The position numbers were made by a program, and so were the translations under genes. This document shows, in pieces, positions 61,401-64,000 of a stretch of DNA of 64,000 nt. Each line of letters opens with the position of its first letter. The first letter of the stretch is position 1. Under the pieces are notes generated by a model, which ran no database searches, was not told the DNA's origin, and saw only the letters and a program-made list of their open reading frames with translations. Origin of the DNA: Lysobacterales bacterium 63-13 (lineage in GTDB: Bacteria; Pseudomonadota; Gammaproteobacteria; Xanthomonadales; Rhodanobacteraceae); assembly GCA_001899855.1 (NCBI GenBank), contig MKWR01000019.1, positions 34,731-98,730 of the forward strand, in the 5' to 3' direction.

Positions 61401-63961
61401 TCTCCGCGTACCACGCCAAGTACTACGCCCACGAGCTGACGCGGCGACACGCCGCCGATGGCGTTGATCGCCTCTCCCAATCGCTGTTCGATGCCAGCGT
61501 CGATTTAAACCCGCATCAGATCGAGGCGGCGCTGTTCGCCCTTCGGAACCCATTGCAGGAAGGTGTACTGCTGGCTGACGAGGTGGGTCTGGGCAAGACC
61601 ATCGAAGCCGCGCTGGTGGTTTGCCAGTACTGGGCTGAGCGCCGCCGTCGGCTCCTGGTCATCTGCCCGGCAAGCCTGCGCAAGCAATGGGCGCAGGAGC
61701 TGCACGACAAGTTCGCCGTGCCCACCACCGTGGTGGATGCCGTTTCTCTGCGCAAGCAGTCCGCTGGCGACATGCTTGCCACCCTGCAACGGCTGGTCGG
61801 CAAGGCGGTCGTGATCATGTCCTACCAGTTTGCCGCCAAGCTGGAAGCCGAGCTGCGTGCCGTGCCCTGGGACGTGGTGGTCATCGACGAAGCGCACAAG
61901 CTGCGCAACGCGCACCGCGCCAGCAACCGCACCGGGCAGGCACTCAAGCGCGCACTGCAAGGCCGCAAGAAGCTGCTGCTCACCGCCACGCCGCTGCAGA
62001 ACTCGCTGATGGAGCTGTACGGCCTGTCCACGCTGATCGACGAGCACCTGTTCGGCGACGAGACGGCCTTCCGCAAGCAGTTCATGAACAGCGGGACGGG
62101 CCTGGACGAGCTGCGTGAGCGTCTTGCCAGTTTCGCCAAACGCACACTGCGCCGCGACGTGCTGGAGTACATCAAGTACACCGAGCGCAAGGCGCTCACC
62201 CAGCCGTTCAACCCCACCGACGACGAGCAGGCGCTGTATGAGCGCATCTCGGCCTTTCTGCAAAAGGAAGACTCCTACGCTCTGCCTAAGCAGCAACGCC
62301 ATCTCACGGCACTCATCTTGCGCAAGCTGCTGGCCTCCAGTTCGCACGCCGTCGCTGCCACGTTGGTCACCATCCGCGAGCGCCTGCAGGGCTTGCTCAC
62401 GGAAGACAGAACGGAAGACGACGGCAGCCAACTGGTCGAACAGCTCATTGCCGAGGACGACCTGGAGCAGGACTATCTGGAAGAGGAAGCCAGCGAGGCC
62501 GACGAAGACACCGAAGCTCCTACGCCCGCGCCAGCGGAAGACGATAAGACGGGCGCTGCAAAAGATGCGCATGCCGTCCGCGCTGCCATCAGCGCCGAGA
62601 TCGCGGAGCTGACCGCGTTCGTCGATGCCGCGCAAGCGCTGCAAACCGACACCAAGGCGCAGGCGCTACTGAAGGCGCTCGGCTTGGGCTTCAGCAAGAT
62701 GGCCGAGCTGCGCGCGCCGCGCAAAGCCATCATCTTCACAGAGTCCAAGCGCACGCAGGAGTACCTGCACCGCTTTCTCTCCGCCAACGGCCACGCGGGC
62801 AAGCTGGTGCTGTTCAGCGGCACCAACAATCATGAAGACTCCACCGCTATCTACCAGCGCTGGCTGGAAGAGTACAAAGGCACGGATCGCGTCACCGGCT
62901 CGCCGCAAGTAGATCGCCGCACCGCGCTGATCGACCACTTCCGCAAGGACGACGGCACCGGCGCGGAAATCATGATCGCCACCGAGGCGGCTGCCGAAGG
63001 CGTCAACCTGCAGTTCTGCGCGCTGATCATCAACTACGACCTGCCGTGGAACCCGCAGCGCGTCGAGCAGCGCATTGGCCGCTGCCACCGCTACGGCCAG
63101 CGTTTCGACGTGGTGGTCATCAACTTCCTCAACACCCGCAACCAGGCCGACCAGCGCGTGCTGGAACTGCTCACTGAGAAGTTCAACCTGTTCTCCGGCG
63201 TGTTCGGTGCGAGCGATGAAGTGCTGGGTCGCATTGAAGGCGGCCTCGACTTCGAGAAACGCATCCTCCAGATCTACGACACCTGTCGCCAGCCCGAGCA
63301 GATCGAAGCCGCCTTCAACGCCCTGCAAGCCGAGCTGGAAGAAGTCATCGCCGACCGCATCAAAGACACCCAGTCCCAACTTCTTGAGAACTTCGATGAG
63401 GACGTTCACGACCGCCTCAAACTGCGTCTTCAAGACGCCGAAGCGCGACTCGACAAGCTGGGGCGCTGGTTCTGGGGTGTCACCTGCTTTGCATTGGACG
63501 GCCGCGCGCGCTTCGACGAGCAGTCCTACGCGTTTTCTCTGAGCACGCCGCCAACTGGAATCGCCACAGGCCGCTATCAGCTCATTCGTGGTGCGGCGCA
63601 GCCGGACATGCTGGCGCACGCCTACCGCCTCAGCCACCCGCTGGGGGAATGGAGCATTGATGCCAGCCTGAACGCGGCCACGCCCGTCGCCACATTGAAA
63701 CTCGACTACGGCAAACACGGCGCGCGCGTCTCCGTCATCGAGAGACTGCGCGGCATGTCCGGCTGGCTGACGCTAACCCGACTGGAAGTCACCGCATTCG
63801 AGACTACCGAGGCGCTGCTGTTCTCCGGCCTCACTGACGATGGTCAGGTGCTGGATCAGCAAACCTGCGAAAAGCTGATGGCCATACCAGCAGCTGAACC
63901 GCCCCGGGTTTTGAGGAGGCTCCAACTCTTGAGAGAATGGAGCCATGAACAAATCGAATAA
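61397..63961 (+). CDS. SNF2-family helicase, 3' end cut by an IS element
   Basis: 854 codons as it stands. SNF2/DEAD-like motor: Walker A LADEVGLGKTIEAAL (about residues 58-72), DEAH box VVIDEAHKLRN (about 161), TATPLQN, and the helicase C domain with IIFTESKRTQEYL, ATEAAAEGVNLQF and QRIGRCHRYGQ. The start is TTG at 61397 after GGAGGG, overlapping the HTH stop. From 63895 the frame reads IS sequence, so the last 20 or so codons are not native and the true C-terminal region is missing. Such helicases often sit with restriction or methylase genes in defence loci, but none follows within the window. Confidence 0.88.
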   Translation: MISAYHAKYYAHELTRRHAADGVDRLSQSLFDASVDLNPHQIEAALFALRNPLQEGVLLADEVGLGKTIEAALVVCQYWAERRRRLLVICPASLRKQWAQELHDKFAVPTTVVDAVSLRKQSAGDMLATLQRLVGKAVVIMSYQFAAKLEAELRAVPWDVVVIDEAHKLRNAHRASNRTGQALKRALQGRKKLLLTATPLQNSLMELYGLSTLIDEHLFGDETAFRKQFMNSGTGLDELRERLASFAKRTLRRDVLEYIKYTERKALTQPFNPTDDEQALYERISAFLQKEDSYALPKQQRHLTALILRKLLASSSHAVAATLVTIRERLQGLLTEDRTEDDGSQLVEQLIAEDDLEQDYLEEEASEADEDTEAPTPAPAEDDKTGAAKDAHAVRAAISAEIAELTAFVDAAQALQTDTKAQALLKALGLGFSKMAELRAPRKAIIFTESKRTQEYLHRFLSANGHAGKLVLFSGTNNHEDSTAIYQRWLEEYKGTDRVTGSPQVDRRTALIDHFRKDDGTGAEIMIATEAAAEGVNLQFCALIINYDLPWNPQRVEQRIGRCHRYGQRFDVVVINFLNTRNQADQRVLELLTEKFNLFSGVFGASDEVLGRIEGGLDFEKRILQIYDTCRQPEQIEAAFNALQAELEEVIADRIKDTQSQLLENFDEDVHDRLKLRLQDAEARLDKLGRWFWGVTCFALDGRARFDEQSYAFSLSTPPTGIATGRYQLIRGAAQPDMLAHAYRLSHPLGEWSIDASLNAATPVATLKLDYGKHGARVSVIERLRGMSGWLTLTRLEVTAFETTEALLFSGLTDDGQVLDQQTCEKLMAIPAAEPPRVLRRLQLLREWSHEQIE

Positions 63962-64000
63962 GTTTTCCCGGGAAGTGCGTGAACGGGCGGTTCGCCTGGT
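63895..64000 (+). mobile_element. IS3-family insertion sequence, left end, runs off window
   Basis: Begins TGAACCGCCCCGGG, a terminal sequence of IS3-type elements as I recall them, within the helicase gene. It includes the start of a transposase gene. The right end, target duplication and exact IS group cannot be seen. Confidence 0.7.
63944..64000 (+). CDS. IS3-family transposase OrfA, N-terminus only
   Basis: Reads MNKSNKFSREVRERAVRLV, the usual start of IS3-family OrfA with its helix-turn-helix. Only 19 codons are in the window; OrfB would follow outside. Confidence 0.85.

Overview
The window is a gene-dense piece of a high-GC gammaproteobacterial chromosome. The gene order carB-greA-rpfE-recJ-prfB-lysS-rpfG ... 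rpfB ... acnA/acnB is the Xanthomonas-type rpf neighbourhood. GGGAATGGGGAATCGGG-type short repeats, familiar from Xanthomonas and Xylella, also occur. Both point to the Lysobacterales (Xanthomonadales), perhaps Rhodanobacteraceae; the species cannot be fixed from the window alone. No rRNA, convincing complete tRNA or CRISPR array was seen.

Layout. 1-11.1 kb: carB (5' end cut by the window edge), greA, rpfE, recJ, prfB (with its programmed frameshift), lysS, the HD-GYP regulator rpfG and a PilZ protein, all on +. 11.1-19.2 kb: acyl-CoA ligase rpfB (-), a lipoprotein, and the divergent aconitases acnA/acnB. rpfG and rpfB face each other, but rpfH, rpfC and rpfF, which lie between them in Xanthomonas, are absent. 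19.4-31.2 kb: a dual-GAF GGDEF-EAL protein, fused mutase icmF carrying several GGGAAT repeats inside its coding sequence, two small - strand genes, lactate dehydrogenase lldD, yjdM, a PQQ-type sugar dehydrogenase and a DUF1345 membrane protein. 31.4-42.3 kb: PepSY protein, TauE/SafE permease, a TonB receptor with a terminator-like leader, histidine phosphatase, an M20-like protein with altered metal ligands, yehS, DUF1615 lipoprotein, rluF, a flavoprotein and a rhomboid protease. 42.3-54 kb: a DUF1800-DUF1501-cytochrome operon, a beta-propeller sensor kinase convergent with a REC-DUF3369-HD-GYP regulator, and the leucine catabolic pair ldh-ivd. 54.2-59.9 kb: a secreted protein, nudJ-mnmA-hflD, clpS-clpA.

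59.9-64 kb is a patchwork accessory region. It has two 93-bp direct repeats containing terminator hairpins, an intact HTH antitoxin preceded by only the tail of its RelE-like toxin, then an excisionase-like HTH gene overlapping a SNF2 helicase gene. The helicase is cut at its 3' end by an IS3-family element that runs off the window.

Functional themes are cyclic-di-GMP turnover and sensing (rpfG, PilZ, GGDEF-EAL, HD-GYP regulator), branched-chain amino and fatty acid catabolism (ldh, ivd, icmF, rpfB), the TCA cycle (acnA, acnB) and translation/proteolysis housekeeping (prfB, lysS, mnmA, rluF, clpSA). The least explained parts are the rpf locus without its signal genes, the repeat-laden icmF, the M20 homologue, the TonB leader and the region after clpA.
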